Assembly: GCA_041657845.1 (NCBI GenBank) | Contig: JBBABD010000005.1 | Coordinates: 1-45,380, forward strand | DNA: 45,380 nucleotides | Reading direction: 5' to 3' | Source of the DNA: Parcubacteria group bacterium | Lineage (GTDB): Bacteria; Patescibacteriota; Minisyncoccia; Moranbacterales; JAKLHP01 | Shown: piece after piece, positions 8,677 to 15,609 of the stretch | Numbering within the stretch: the first letter of the stretch is position 1 | How the letters are laid out: the number at the start of each line of letters is the position of its first letter | Program-made: the position numbers and the translations under genes | The notes under the pieces: generated by a model | What the model was told of the DNA's origin: nothing | Database searches by the model: none | The model's input: the letters and a program-made list of their open reading frames with translations, nothing else

Positions 8677-8946
8677 ATGAATAACGATGAACAAAAAATA
8701 CCGTGGTGGGAGCCGGGTATGGTTATGTTTGCCAGACTTTCCGGATGGATTGCCGGACCGGTAATTGTGGCTGTCTTCGTTGGAAGATGGTTGGACAAAA
8801 AATACGACACTGCTCCCTGGATTTTTTTGGCGAGTGTCGGAGTCGCTTTTGTTATTTCATCAATGGGGATAGTTAAAGAGGCAAAAGCGATGATGAATAA
8901 GATCATTGAAGACGAAAAGAAGAAAAAAAATGGCGGAAAACAATAA
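8677..8946 (+). CDS. ATP synthase accessory subunit I / AtpZ-like
   Basis: An 89-residue protein with two membrane helices (ARLSGWIAGPVIVAVFVGRWLDKKY and PWIFLASVGVAFVISSMGIVKEAKAMM). The first helix carries the G-x-x-x-G...GRWLD pattern of AtpZ/subunit I proteins, which help insert or assemble the c-ring. The start is ATG 8677 rather than the upstream in-frame start at 8632, which lies in the promoter. The gene opens the atp operon and overlaps atpB by 17 nt. Confidence 0.85.
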   Translation: MNNDEQKIPWWEPGMVMFARLSGWIAGPVIVAVFVGRWLDKKYDTAPWIFLASVGVAFVISSMGIVKEAKAMMNKIIEDEKKKKNGGKQ

Positions 8947-9754
8947 CAACGAAATAGAACATGAGACCACGATTTTTGCCGAACCGATTTTTCACATCGG
9001 AAGTTTTACCGTTACCAACGCTTTACTCAATAGCTGGCTGGCGGTAATAATTTTATTATTATTTTTTGTAGCGGCAGGAAGAAAGATAAAAAAAATTCCC
9101 AGAGGAGTCCAAAATATGTTCGAAACAATTTTGGAAGGCGCATTGAGTTTTGCCGATAGCATTACCGGAGACAGAAAAAAATCACAGAAATTGCTTCCAA
9201 TCTGTCTGACATTGTTTTTATTTATTCTGGTTAATAATTATCTGGGACTGATGCCTTTTGTCGGATCGATCGGTTTTATTGAAGAATTACATGGAGAAAG
9301 GTTTTTCATCCCGATGTTCCGGGGAGCAACCGCTGATCTTAATACTACCTTGGCATTAGCTTTGTTTTCGGTAGTAGCTATCCATGTTTTTGGAGCGATG
9401 ATGGTTGGAGGCTGGAATTATTTCAATAGATTTATCAATGTCAAGGCATTTTTAGAAATCCCCAAAAAATTCAAAAAGGACAAAAATATTCTGCTGGTCA
9501 ATCCGATTAAGGCTTTTGTCAGCATGATTGAAATAGTGGGAGAAGTGGCAAAAATTGCCTCTCTGTCGCTCAGGCTTTTTGGGAATATTTTTGCCGGTGA
9601 AGTTCTGTTGGTTTCGATGATGGCTATTTTTGCATTTTTAACCCCGGTGCCTTTTATGTTTTTGGAAATTATTGTCGGATTAGTCCAGGCGCTGGTGTTC
9701 TCTATTTTAGTTCTGGTTTTTATGAGTATGGCGACAGCGACAGAAGAACATTAA
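8930..9754 (+). CDS. atpB: ATP synthase Fo subunit a
   Basis: The membrane stator channel subunit that delivers ions to the c-ring. It has about 274 residues and five to six hydrophobic helices. The conserved stretch LSLRLFGNIFAGEVLL carries the essential arginine. The preceding helix has NPIKAFVSMIEIVGEVAK, and the last helix is VGLVQALVFSILVLVF, as in other a subunits. ATG 8930 is preferred; an in-frame TTG at 8906 lies inside atpI and would add a basic octapeptide. The gene belongs to the atp operon and is followed by an inverted-repeat spacer before atpE. Confidence 0.95.
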   Translation: MAENNNNEIEHETTIFAEPIFHIGSFTVTNALLNSWLAVIILLLFFVAAGRKIKKIPRGVQNMFETILEGALSFADSITGDRKKSQKLLPICLTLFLFILVNNYLGLMPFVGSIGFIEELHGERFFIPMFRGATADLNTTLALALFSVVAIHVFGAMMVGGWNYFNRFINVKAFLEIPKKFKKDKNILLVNPIKAFVSMIEIVGEVAKIASLSLRLFGNIFAGEVLLVSMMAIFAFLTPVPFMFLEIIVGLVQALVFSILVLVFMSMATATEEH

Positions 9755-9779
9755 ATTTGAAATTAATTATTTAATAATA

Positions 9780-9836
9780 TTTTATTCATCAAGCGACGTT
9801 AAAAACCAAAAAATTATTGTCGACTTGAGAATAAAA
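9780..9836. repeat. Inverted repeat between atpB and atpE
   Basis: TTTTATTC-ATCAAGCGAC (9780-9797) pairs imperfectly with GTCGACTTGA-GAATAAAA (9819-9836) around an A-rich loop. It could fold in the operon mRNA between the a and c cistrons. Confidence 0.7.
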
Positions 9837-9846
9837 GCAAAATCCT

Positions 9847-10086
9847 ATGGAAGGAGAAGCAGTAAAAACAGCTCTCGATCTGACTATGATCGCAAAAGCT
9901 CTGGCAATCGGAATCGGATCCATTTGCCCGGCTTTGGCAATTGGAAGAATTGGAGCAAAAGCGATGGAATCAATCGGAAGAAATCCTGAAGCAGCCGGAA
10001 AAATTCTGGCCCCGATGCTTCTCTCGGCAGCTTTTGCTGAAGCAATCGCAATTTATGCCTTGGTAGTGGCTTTCACAATCAGCTAG
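9847..10086 (+). CDS. atpE: ATP synthase Fo subunit c
   Basis: The 79-residue hairpin that forms the rotating c-ring. Helix 1 has an AIGIGSICPALAIGRIGAKA pattern, the polar loop is SIGRNPEAAG, and helix 2 holds the ion-binding carboxylate in AAFAEAIAIYALV. The residues that mark sodium rings are absent: an isoleucine stands at the usual Gln of helix 1, and Ala-Ile follows the Glu instead of Ser-Thr. A proton ring is therefore predicted. A stem-loop follows the gene at 10108. Confidence 0.96.
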   Translation: MEGEAVKTALDLTMIAKALAIGIGSICPALAIGRIGAKAMESIGRNPEAAGKILAPMLLSAAFAEAIAIYALVVAFTIS

Positions 10087-10107
10087 CAGCAACTAGTATT
10101 ATCTATT

Positions 10108-10129
10108 GGCTCCCAATAAAATGGGAGTC
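10108..10129 (+). promoter_or_regulatory. mRNA stem-loop after atpE
   Basis: GGCTCCCA (10108-10115) pairs with TGGGAGTC (10122-10129) over a 6-nt loop. No T tract follows, so it is more likely an mRNA-stability or processing element than a terminator. Confidence 0.55.
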
Positions 10130-10158
10130 ATCGTGAGAATATTAAAATGCTAATAATT

Positions 10159-10205
10159 GCGAATGTCAAAAACAATATATTCGAATAAATTGTTTTGTTA
10201 TTCGC
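10159..10205. repeat. Inverted repeat before atpF
   Basis: GCGAATGTCAAAAACAAT pairs with ATTGTTTTGTTATTCGC around ATATTCGAATAA. It fills the rest of the atpE-atpF gap. Confidence 0.65.
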
Positions 10206-10220
10206 GAGAATTCGTTACTT

Positions 10221-10709
10221 ATGGACGCTCTAATCGGAACATTTCACATTGATTACAAAATATTAATCGCGCAGATAGTTAATTTTTCTATTGTGCTTTT
10301 TGTGCTGTACAAATTCGCTTACGGACCTCTCGTTAAAGTGATGAATGACCGAACGGAAAAAATAGAAAAAGGACTGAGGGATGCCAAGGAAGCTAACAAA
10401 AAACTTACGGAAACTGAAGAAAGGGAAAAAGAAGTTTTGAGTAAGGCCAGGAAAGAAGCGCAGGCTATTATTGAAGTGGCGGACAAAACAGCTTTGAAAA
10501 ACAAGGAAGATCTTTTAAATGAAGCCAAGAAAAAATCGGAAGAAATTGTGGCTAATACCCAGAAGCAGTTGGAGGAAGAAAAAAAGAAAATGATGAGTGA
10601 AGTGAAATCTGAAATAGCCAATTTAGTCGTGGCTGCAACGGGAAAAGTGATTGATGAGAAGATGGATAGCGGAAAGGACAGGGAGATAATAAAGAAGGCT
10701 ATAGAATAA
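10221..10709 (+). CDS. atpF: ATP synthase Fo subunit b
   Basis: The peripheral stalk subunit, 162 residues. One N-terminal membrane helix (IDYKILIAQIVNFSIVLFVLYKFAYGPL) is followed by a long charged amphipathic helix (about residues 40-140) that dimerises and reaches F1. The length and the N-terminal QIVNF-x-I-x-x-x-x-x-x-K-x-x-x-x-P pattern are typical of b subunits. It lies between atpE and atpH in the standard order. Confidence 0.94.
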   Translation: MDALIGTFHIDYKILIAQIVNFSIVLFVLYKFAYGPLVKVMNDRTEKIEKGLRDAKEANKKLTETEEREKEVLSKARKEAQAIIEVADKTALKNKEDLLNEAKKKSEEIVANTQKQLEEEKKKMMSEVKSEIANLVVAATGKVIDEKMDSGKDREIIKKAIE

Positions 10710-10716
10710 TTTTTCA

Positions 10717-10792
10717 TGTCATTCCGGGCTTGACCCGGAATCTACGCTAGCGATATGCGGGAATGTAGATTCCTGCTTTCGCAGGAATAACA
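10717..10792. repeat. Repeat family A, copy 2
   Basis: Same architecture as the copy at 8487 (ATTCCGGG hairpin, CTACG core, ATTCCTGC hairpin). It ends in TAACA instead of TGACA and fills the atpF-atpH gap almost completely. Confidence 0.85.
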
Positions 10793-10799
10793 AATATTT

Positions 10800-11201
10800 A
10801 TGAAAATATCCAATACACAATATGCCAGCGCGCTGTATGAATCAGCGAAAGGAAAATCTCAAAGCGAGATTAATGAAATTGTGGCTAATTTTGTGAAAGT
10901 TTTGGCGAAAAATAATCAGATTAAAAATATCAATAGCATAATCAGCAAATTCAGAGATATTTGGAACAAGGAAGAAGGAATTGTAGAAGCAGAAGTAGCA
11001 AGCCGGGAGAAATTAGATAGAGAATTGAGAGTTGAGATAGAGAAATTTGTTGGAAAGAAATACAATACGAAGAATGTTGAGATAAAGAGTATAATTGATT
11101 CAGATATTAAAGGCGGAATTATTGTAAGGGTTGGGGATGAAGTGATGGACGGAAGCGTTGAAAGGCAGTTGGCTGATTTGAAGAAAAAATTAGAGAGTTA
11201 A
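10800..11201 (+). CDS. atpH: ATP synthase F1 subunit delta (short)
   Basis: Links the b stalk to the top of F1. At 133 residues it is clearly shorter than the usual 175-180. The N-terminal helical part begins typically (ISNTQYASALYESAKGKS), and the C-terminal VEIKSIIDSDIKGGIIVRVGDEVMDGSVERQLADLKKKL matches the conserved delta C-terminus. The missing part is in the middle of the N-terminal helical bundle. The atp operon position supports the call. Confidence 0.9.
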   Translation: MKISNTQYASALYESAKGKSQSEINEIVANFVKVLAKNNQIKNINSIISKFRDIWNKEEGIVEAEVASREKLDRELRVEIEKFVGKKYNTKNVEIKSIIDSDIKGGIIVRVGDEVMDGSVERQLADLKKKLES

Positions 11202-11218
11202 AAAAGAATAATTTAAAA

Positions 11219-11340
11219 ACCCCTTCTCCTTCTAGGAGAAGGTGCCCGCCTCGGGCGGATGAGGTAAATTTGAGGGAAGTACGAACTTGAAACCTTCAAT
11301 CGACCTCACCCCAGCCCTCTCCTAGGAGGAGAGGGAGTTC
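11219..11340. repeat. Repeat family C, empty copy 1
   Basis: The left arm holds a TCTAGGAGAAGG hairpin, then GCCCGCCTCGGGC and GGATGAGGTAAA. A short spacer follows, then the right arm CCTTCAATCGACCTCACCCC and an CTCTCCTAGGAGGAGAG hairpin. No gene lies between the arms. A second empty copy is at 13455, and a copy containing a DUF559 gene is at 14599. Confidence 0.85.
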
Positions 11341-11420
11341 TAACGTTTAAAGCCACAATTCAGAACTTAAAGAATTTGAGTTTTGAACAGTAGTTTTTAA
11401 AAAAAGTTCTTTGGAAAAAT

Positions 11421-11461
11421 AAAAAAAGGCCAAATGTTGGACGGTTGTCCAACAAATGACC
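11421..11461 (-). terminator. Terminator of the reversed small gene 11483
   Basis: Read on the minus strand, a 15-bp stem with a 2-nt mismatch (11447-11461 with 11428-11442) closes an AACC loop and is followed by seven T residues. Confidence 0.85.
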
Positions 11462-11482
11462 TCGGGTATGACCATTGGAAAT

Positions 11483-11692
11483 TTAGACTTTCACAACAGG
11501 AGTATCCTGTGCGAAAGAATAGTAATCTTCGCCACAGGTGGCATTGATTTCCCGTGACTCGATAAGTGATTTTCCCGACTGATGAAGCCCGAATTTCATC
11601 ATTGGTTGGATCTTAGTGAAAGGTGCATATGCCTCTGCTCCTTTCGTCTTAAATTCATCTCCAATCTCTAGGTTTCCGAAATAGATATCCAT
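11483..11692 (-). CDS. Small orphan protein in the atpH-atpA gap
   Basis: A 69-residue protein, start chosen at 11692 because an AAGGAGG ribosome site lies just upstream on the minus strand. A longer in-frame extension to 11749 runs through the -10 box and is rejected. The sequence NLEIGDEFKTKG...FTKIQPMMKFG...REINATCGEDYYSFAQDTPVV recalls small beta-rich proteins with a GD-x-F...K...NA...G...F-x-x-D-x-x-V pattern seen in phage and bacterial genomes. Their function is unknown to me. It is a monocistronic unit pointing against the ATP operon, with a consensus promoter and a strong terminator. Confidence 0.72.
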   Translation of the reverse strand: MDIYFGNLEIGDEFKTKGAEAYAPFTKIQPMMKFGLHQSGKSLIESREINATCGEDYYSFAQDTPVVKV

Positions 11693-11748
11693 GATAGCCT
11701 CCTTTTTTTCGGGGAATAATTTTGAGCCTAAATTCAGCTCAATGGGCA

Positions 11749-11777
11749 ATTATAGCACCAAACAGAGAAAAAGTCAA
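11749..11777 (-). promoter_or_regulatory. Consensus sigma70 promoter of the small gene 11483
   Basis: On the minus strand, TTGACT (11777-11772), exactly 17 nt, TATAAT (11754-11749). The same boxes and spacing occur in front of the other reversed small gene at 15332. Confidence 0.85.
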
Positions 11778-11851
11778 TAGTTGAGTTTTAACTAGTGAAT
11801 ATTAGTCAAAATAAGCCAATATTTAGCAGTTAAAATTTAATAAATATTTAT

Positions 11852-11938
11852 TGTCATTCCGGGCTTGACCCGGAATCTACGGAATCGTAAAATCACAAGT
11901 TAACGAAAGTGTAGATTCCTGCTTTCGCAGGAATGACA
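11852..11938. repeat. Repeat family A, copy 3
   Basis: TGTCATTCCGGG...CAGGAATGACA ends as in copy 1, with a longer central part. It ends 9 nt before atpA. Confidence 0.85.
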
Positions 11939-11947
11939 TGCTAACAT

Positions 11948-13447
11948 ATGAACAAGGATTATATCATCGAGCAACTCAAAAAGCAGATTGCGGATTTTAA
12001 GAGCGAGGTTGCGACCGAAAAAGTTGGAAAAGTAATGGAAATCGGAGATGGTATTGCCCGAGTTTCCGGACTTTCCAACTGCATGGCTTCGGAAATGTTA
12101 GAATTTGGGAATGGCGTTTTCGGAGTGGCTCTCAATCTTGAAGAAGACCGGATTGGAGCGATGATTCTGGGTGAATATACGGACATTAAAGAAGGCGACG
12201 AAGTGAAATCGACCGGAAAGATTCTTTCTGTTCCAGTTACAGAAAAACTCATCGGAAGAGTGGTAAATCCGCTCGGAATGCCGATTGATGGAAAAGAAGA
12301 AATCAAGGCCGATGAATTTTATCCGATTGAAAAAATTGCTCCCGGCGTTATTGCTCGAAGTTCGGTTAACCAACCGGTTCAGACTGGTATCAAAGCGATT
12401 GATGCGATGATTCCGATTGGAAGGGGCCAGCGCGAACTTATTATCGGCGACCGCCAGACCGGAAAAACTGCTATTGCAATTGACACTATCATCAATCAGA
12501 AAGGACAGGATATGGTTTGCGTCTATGTGGCAATCGGACAGAAAAAATCAAAAGTAGCTAGAATTGTGAAAGAACTGGAAGAGCGAGGCGCAATGGAGTA
12601 CACGATCGTGGTGGTGGCTGGCGCATCTGATCCGGCTCCATTTTCCTACATCGCTCCGTATGCCGGATGCGCGATGGGAGAATATTTTATGGATAAAGGA
12701 TTGGATGTTCTGATGGTGTATGATGATCTTTCCAAGCACGCTTGGGCGTATCGCCAGGTTTCTCTTATCCTCAAAAGACCGCCAGGACGCGAAGCTTACC
12801 CGGGAGATATCTTCTATCTGCATTCAAGACTTTTGGAAAGAAGCGCGAAAATGAGCAAGGAACTGGGCGGAGGTTCGATTACCGCTCTTCCGGTCATTGA
12901 AACTCAAGCCGGAGATGTTTCCGCTTATATCCCGACTAATGTTATTTCTATTACTGATGGACAGATTTATTTGGAAGCCGATCTTTTCTACAAAGGAATG
13001 AGGCCGGCGCTTAATGTGGGAATTTCTGTTTCTCGGGTGGGATCCGCCGCGCAGATCAAAGCGATGAAAAAAGTGGCTGGAAAACTGAAATTGGATATGG
13101 CGCAGTATCGGGAACTGGAAGCTTTTGCCCAGTTCGGATCAGATCTCGATGAAAAAACCAGATTTCAAATTGAAAGAGGAAAGCGAACCGCGGAAATTTT
13201 GAAGCAAGGACAATATCAGCCGATGGCAGTGGAAAATCAAGTGGCGATTCTCTACGCACTGACTAATGGATTTTTGGATGATGTGGATGTAGATAAATTG
13301 AAAGTTTGGGAAGATGAATTCCACAAGTTTATGAACGGACAAAAGAAAGAAGTTTTGACGCTCATTGCGGAGAAGAAAGAACTAACTGACGATGTGGTCA
13401 AGGCGCTCGAAGGAGCAATAAAAAGTTTTAAAGAAATGCAAAAATAA
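11948..13447 (+). CDS. atpA: ATP synthase F1 subunit alpha
   Basis: The non-catalytic nucleotide-binding subunit of the F1 hexamer, 499 residues, full length. The Walker A motif is GDRQTGKTAIAID, and ALPVIETQAGDVSAYIPTNVISITDGQIYL is the family signature. PALNVGISVSRVGSAAQ contains the conserved alpha arginine region. The N-terminus (DYIIEQLKKQIADF) is the segment that contacts delta. Insertions of repeat elements lie on both sides, but the gene is intact. Confidence 0.98.
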   Translation: MNKDYIIEQLKKQIADFKSEVATEKVGKVMEIGDGIARVSGLSNCMASEMLEFGNGVFGVALNLEEDRIGAMILGEYTDIKEGDEVKSTGKILSVPVTEKLIGRVVNPLGMPIDGKEEIKADEFYPIEKIAPGVIARSSVNQPVQTGIKAIDAMIPIGRGQRELIIGDRQTGKTAIAIDTIINQKGQDMVCVYVAIGQKKSKVARIVKELEERGAMEYTIVVVAGASDPAPFSYIAPYAGCAMGEYFMDKGLDVLMVYDDLSKHAWAYRQVSLILKRPPGREAYPGDIFYLHSRLLERSAKMSKELGGGSITALPVIETQAGDVSAYIPTNVISITDGQIYLEADLFYKGMRPALNVGISVSRVGSAAQIKAMKKVAGKLKLDMAQYRELEAFAQFGSDLDEKTRFQIERGKRTAEILKQGQYQPMAVENQVAILYALTNGFLDDVDVDKLKVWEDEFHKFMNGQKKEVLTLIAEKKELTDDVVKALEGAIKSFKEMQK

Positions 13448-13454
13448 ATTAAAA

Positions 13455-13570
13455 ACTCCTTCTCCTCCTAGGAGAAGGTGCCCGCCTCGGGCGGATGAGG
13501 TAAATTGAAGGGAAGAAAAAAACCTTCAATCGACCTCACCCCAGCCCTCTCCTAGGAGGAGAGGGGGTTC
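13455..13570. repeat. Repeat family C, empty copy 2
   Basis: Same arms as at 11219 with a central TTGAAGG...CCTTCAA hairpin. It fills the atpA-atpG gap. Confidence 0.85.
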
Positions 13571-13582
13571 TAAAATTATATT

Positions 13583-14542
13583 ATGAATTCGATTAAAGAC
13601 CTTCGAAGAAGAATAAAGTCGACAACCAACACTGCCAAGATTACCAAGGCGATGGAGATGGTTTCGGCGGCCAAAATGCGGCGCGCAGTCAAAGGCGTTT
13701 TGCATATTCGTCCCTATGCTCACAGCGCGTGGAGCGTTCTCAAAAACCTATCACGCGCATTCAAAGAAGAGAAGTCTGGATTTTTGGCGGTGCGAAGAGT
13801 GAAACATGTTTTGGTAATCTTGGTGACTTCCAACAAAGGACTTTGCGGATCATACAACACTCAGATACTCAAAAAAATCAGAGAAGAACTTCAAAATCCG
13901 GAAAAACTGATGACCAATCGAGTTGGATTCAAAAAAATTGATCCGGAAGTTTCGGCTGATAAATTAAAAATAGATTTTGTGACAGTTGGGAAAAAGGGGG
14001 AAAAGTTTTTGCGAAAGATGGACAAGGAAATTATCGCTAGTTTTCCGCAACTAACATACTATTCGATGGTGGAAGATGTGAGACCACTCGCGAAAATTGC
14101 AATGGATGGATATTTGGACAAAACTTTTGACAAGGTAGTGGTGGTTTACACCGACTATATTTCAGCAATCAAGCAGCAAGTCAAAGTCAGGCAAATTTTA
14201 CCGATATCGAAAGTGGATTTGGAGAAACAACTTTTGGAAATGGATGTCTTGGCGAAGGAATATGGATTCGAGGAACCGGAAGTGGAATACAAAGTTGAGC
14301 CAAGTCCGGCTGAAGTTTTGAATTTTATTTTCCCGCGCCTCATTGAGATGCAGATTTATCACGCGCTTCTGGAATCAAATGCCTCAAAAGAATCCGCCCG
14401 AATGATTGCAATGAAAAACGCCACCGAAGCCGGAAAAGACATGGCCGCCGCATTCACGTTGGCGTACAACCAAATCAGGCAAAGCAAGATTACGCAGGAA
14501 ATTTCCGAAATTTCAGCCGGAAGAGCAGCACTGGAAAATTGA
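13583..14542 (+). CDS. atpG: ATP synthase F1 subunit gamma
   Basis: The central rotor shaft, 319 residues, slightly longer than the usual 285-300. The N-terminal helix is typical (MNSIKDLRRRIKSTTNTAKITKAMEMVSAAKMRRA). The C-terminal helix is ALLESNASKESARMIAMKNATEAGKDMAAAFTLAYNQIRQSKITQEISEISAGRAAL. The extra length lies in the middle Rossmann-like part (about residues 105-140). It stops with TGA, which shows UGA is a normal stop here. Confidence 0.96.
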   Translation: MNSIKDLRRRIKSTTNTAKITKAMEMVSAAKMRRAVKGVLHIRPYAHSAWSVLKNLSRAFKEEKSGFLAVRRVKHVLVILVTSNKGLCGSYNTQILKKIREELQNPEKLMTNRVGFKKIDPEVSADKLKIDFVTVGKKGEKFLRKMDKEIIASFPQLTYYSMVEDVRPLAKIAMDGYLDKTFDKVVVVYTDYISAIKQQVKVRQILPISKVDLEKQLLEMDVLAKEYGFEEPEVEYKVEPSPAEVLNFIFPRLIEMQIYHALLESNASKESARMIAMKNATEAGKDMAAAFTLAYNQIRQSKITQEISEISAGRAALEN

Positions 14543-14590
14543 ACCCTCAATCGACCTCACCCCAGCCCTCTCCTAGGAGGAGAGGGAGTT
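14543..14590. repeat. Repeat family C, right half only
   Basis: CCTCAATCGACCTCACCCC and the CTCTCCTAGGAGGAGAG hairpin follow directly on the atpG stop. There is no left arm, so this is a broken copy next to the complete gene-bearing copy. Confidence 0.8.
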
Positions 14591-14598
14591 AAAAAATT

Positions 14599-15033
14599 TC
14601 TCCTTCTCCTCCTAGGAGAAGGTGCCCGCCTCGGGCGGATGAGGTAAATGAAGGCTGAAAGTCTATGAGCAATTTAGACAAAGCAAAAAAACTAAGAAAA
14701 AATCAAACACCGCAAGAAATAATTGTTTGGTCAAGATTGAGAAATAGGGGATTTAAAAATTTGAAATTTAGAAGACAGTACCCGATAGGAAAATATATAG
14801 TTGACTTTATTTGTTTGGATAAAAAGATAATAATAGAATTGGATGGTTGGCAACACAAAGAGGAAAGACAAGAAAGATATGACAAAGAAAGAAGTAAGTT
14901 TTTAGAAAAATTAGGATTTAGAGTATTGATATTTTGGAATAATGATGTGAATAATAATTTGGATGGAGTATTTTTGAAAATTGAAGAAACAATTTACCTC
15001 ACCCCAGCCCTCTCCTAGGAGGAGAGGGAGTTC
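14599..15033 (+). mobile_element. Family C element carrying a DUF559 nuclease gene
   Basis: The left arm (14599-14649) ends GATGAGGTAAAT and the right arm (14992-15033) begins ATTTACCTCACCCC, so the gene lies between inverted arms of the same repeat that occurs empty at 11219 and 13455. The last seven codons and stop of the gene are made by the right arm itself. A mobile or homing-type element is inferred, not shown. Confidence 0.65.
14665..15018 (+). CDS. DUF559 endonuclease-like protein (Vsr-related fold)
   Basis: A 117-residue protein of the DUF559 type, a PD-(D/E)XK-like family related to very-short-patch repair endonucleases. Visible signatures are AKKLRKNQTPQEIIVWSRLRNR, FRRQYPIGKYIVDFICLDKKIIIELDGWQH (the D...E-L-D core with Q-H) and GFRVLIFWNNDV near the end. 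The C-terminus YLTPALS is encoded by the flanking repeat arm. It lies in the atpG-atpD gap, same strand as the operon, without a visible promoter or good ribosome site. Base composition is A-rich compared with atpG. Confidence 0.88.
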   Translation: MSNLDKAKKLRKNQTPQEIIVWSRLRNRGFKNLKFRRQYPIGKYIVDFICLDKKIIIELDGWQHKEERQERYDKERSKFLEKLGFRVLIFWNNDVNNNLDGVFLKIEETIYLTPALS

Positions 15034-15093
15034 TAACGTTTAAAGCCACAATTCAAAACTTAAAGAATTTGAGTTTTGTGAGTAGTTTTGAAA

Positions 15094-15142
15094 ATAAAAA
15101 AAGGACCAGAGCAATCAACGTTATTTTGTTGATTGATAGTCC
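15094..15142 (-). terminator. Terminator of the reversed small gene 15168
   Basis: On the minus strand GGAC...CAATCAAC pairs with GTTGATTG...GTCC (8 + 4 bp with an internal loop), followed by seven T residues. Confidence 0.8.
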
Positions 15143-15167
15143 TTATCGCATGTTATAGATTTGGAAT

Positions 15168-15332
15168 TTATGGATTTTTAATCCAAGCTATCCAAGCTAT
15201 AACACCAAATGCCCACGAACCGATTATCAAACTCGTTTTCAGGGGGCTAACCGGAAAAAGAATTTGAACAAGATACGCAATTATTGCGATGATGCAGCCA
15301 CATATTATTGCTCTTGTCAAGGTCATTTTCAT
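15168..15332 (-). CDS. 54-residue membrane protein in the atpG-atpD gap
   Basis: Read by hand from the minus strand: a start at 15332 preceded by AGGAGGAG. The protein begins MKMTLTRAIICGCIIAIIAY and continues with VQILFPVSPL, a second helix rich in I/G/W (SLIIGSWAFGVIAWIAWI) and KNP. Two membrane helices are joined by a short proline loop. It has a consensus promoter 60-90 nt upstream and a terminator downstream, so it is a self-contained unit opposed to the ATP operon. No family is recognised. Confidence 0.72.
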   Translation of the reverse strand: MKMTLTRAIICGCIIAIIAYLVQILFPVSPLKTSLIIGSWAFGVIAWIAWIKNP

Positions 15333-15390
15333 GAGGCTCCTCCTACTGGTTGTATTTTGTGAATCAGATGTTTAACTAACTCAATCTGTA

Positions 15391-15419
15391 ATTATACTCC
15401 AAAATAGATCAAAAGTCAA
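15391..15419 (-). promoter_or_regulatory. Consensus sigma70 promoter of the small gene 15168
   Basis: On the minus strand, TTGACT (15419-15414), 17 nt, TATAAT (15396-15391), identical boxes to the promoter at 11749-11777. The spacer sequence differs. Confidence 0.85.
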
Positions 15420-15493
15420 TAGTTGAATCTTAGCTAGTGAATATTAGCCGAAATAAGGCAATATTTAGCAGTTAATATTTAATTGAAGATTTA

Positions 15494-15594
15494 TGTCGTC
15501 TCGAGCAATCTGCCAGCTGGCTGAGAGTCGAGAGATCTAATTAGATCCTTCGACTGCGTAATTTCGCGGCGAAATTACTCCGCTCAGGATGACA
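15494..15594. repeat. Repeat family B, empty copy 1
   Basis: TGTCGTCTCGAGC...GAGATCTAATTAGATC...CGCTCAGGATGACA. The two arms meet at the palindrome ATCTAATTAGAT. Another empty copy is at 17557, and a gene-bearing copy is at 30654. Confidence 0.8.
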
Positions 15595-15609
15595 ATAAAG
15601 AAAAGTTAT

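Larger units (their letters stand above)
11338..11846. repeat. Twin gene slot 1 (atpH-atpA gap)
   Basis: The outer flanks of this block recur in slot 2. Positions 11338-11385 match 15031-15078 in 47 of 48 bases, and about 62 bases from 11772 match those from 15414 with roughly seven differences. Between the flanks lies a reversed small gene with its own promoter and terminator. The gene differs from that of slot 2. Confidence 0.75.
15031..15488. repeat. Twin gene slot 2 (atpG-atpD gap)
   Basis: The outer flanks match those of slot 1 (see the entry at 11338). Inside lies another reversed small gene, unrelated in sequence, with the same promoter boxes and a terminator at the same relative place. 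Confidence 0.75.

Noticed and set aside
8484..8906. Minus-strand frame of 140 codons over repeat A1 and atpI
   Set aside because: It is the shadow of the repeat and of atpI; no ribosome site, and the repeat explains its RKQEST-like end.
11693..11749. N-terminal extension of the small reversed gene
   Set aside because: It would start in the -10 box of its own promoter; the AAGGAGG site points to 11692.
14543..15033. CRISPR-like or direct-repeat array in the atpG-atpD gap
   Set aside because: The repeats are inverted arms of one element, with no regular spacers and no cas genes.
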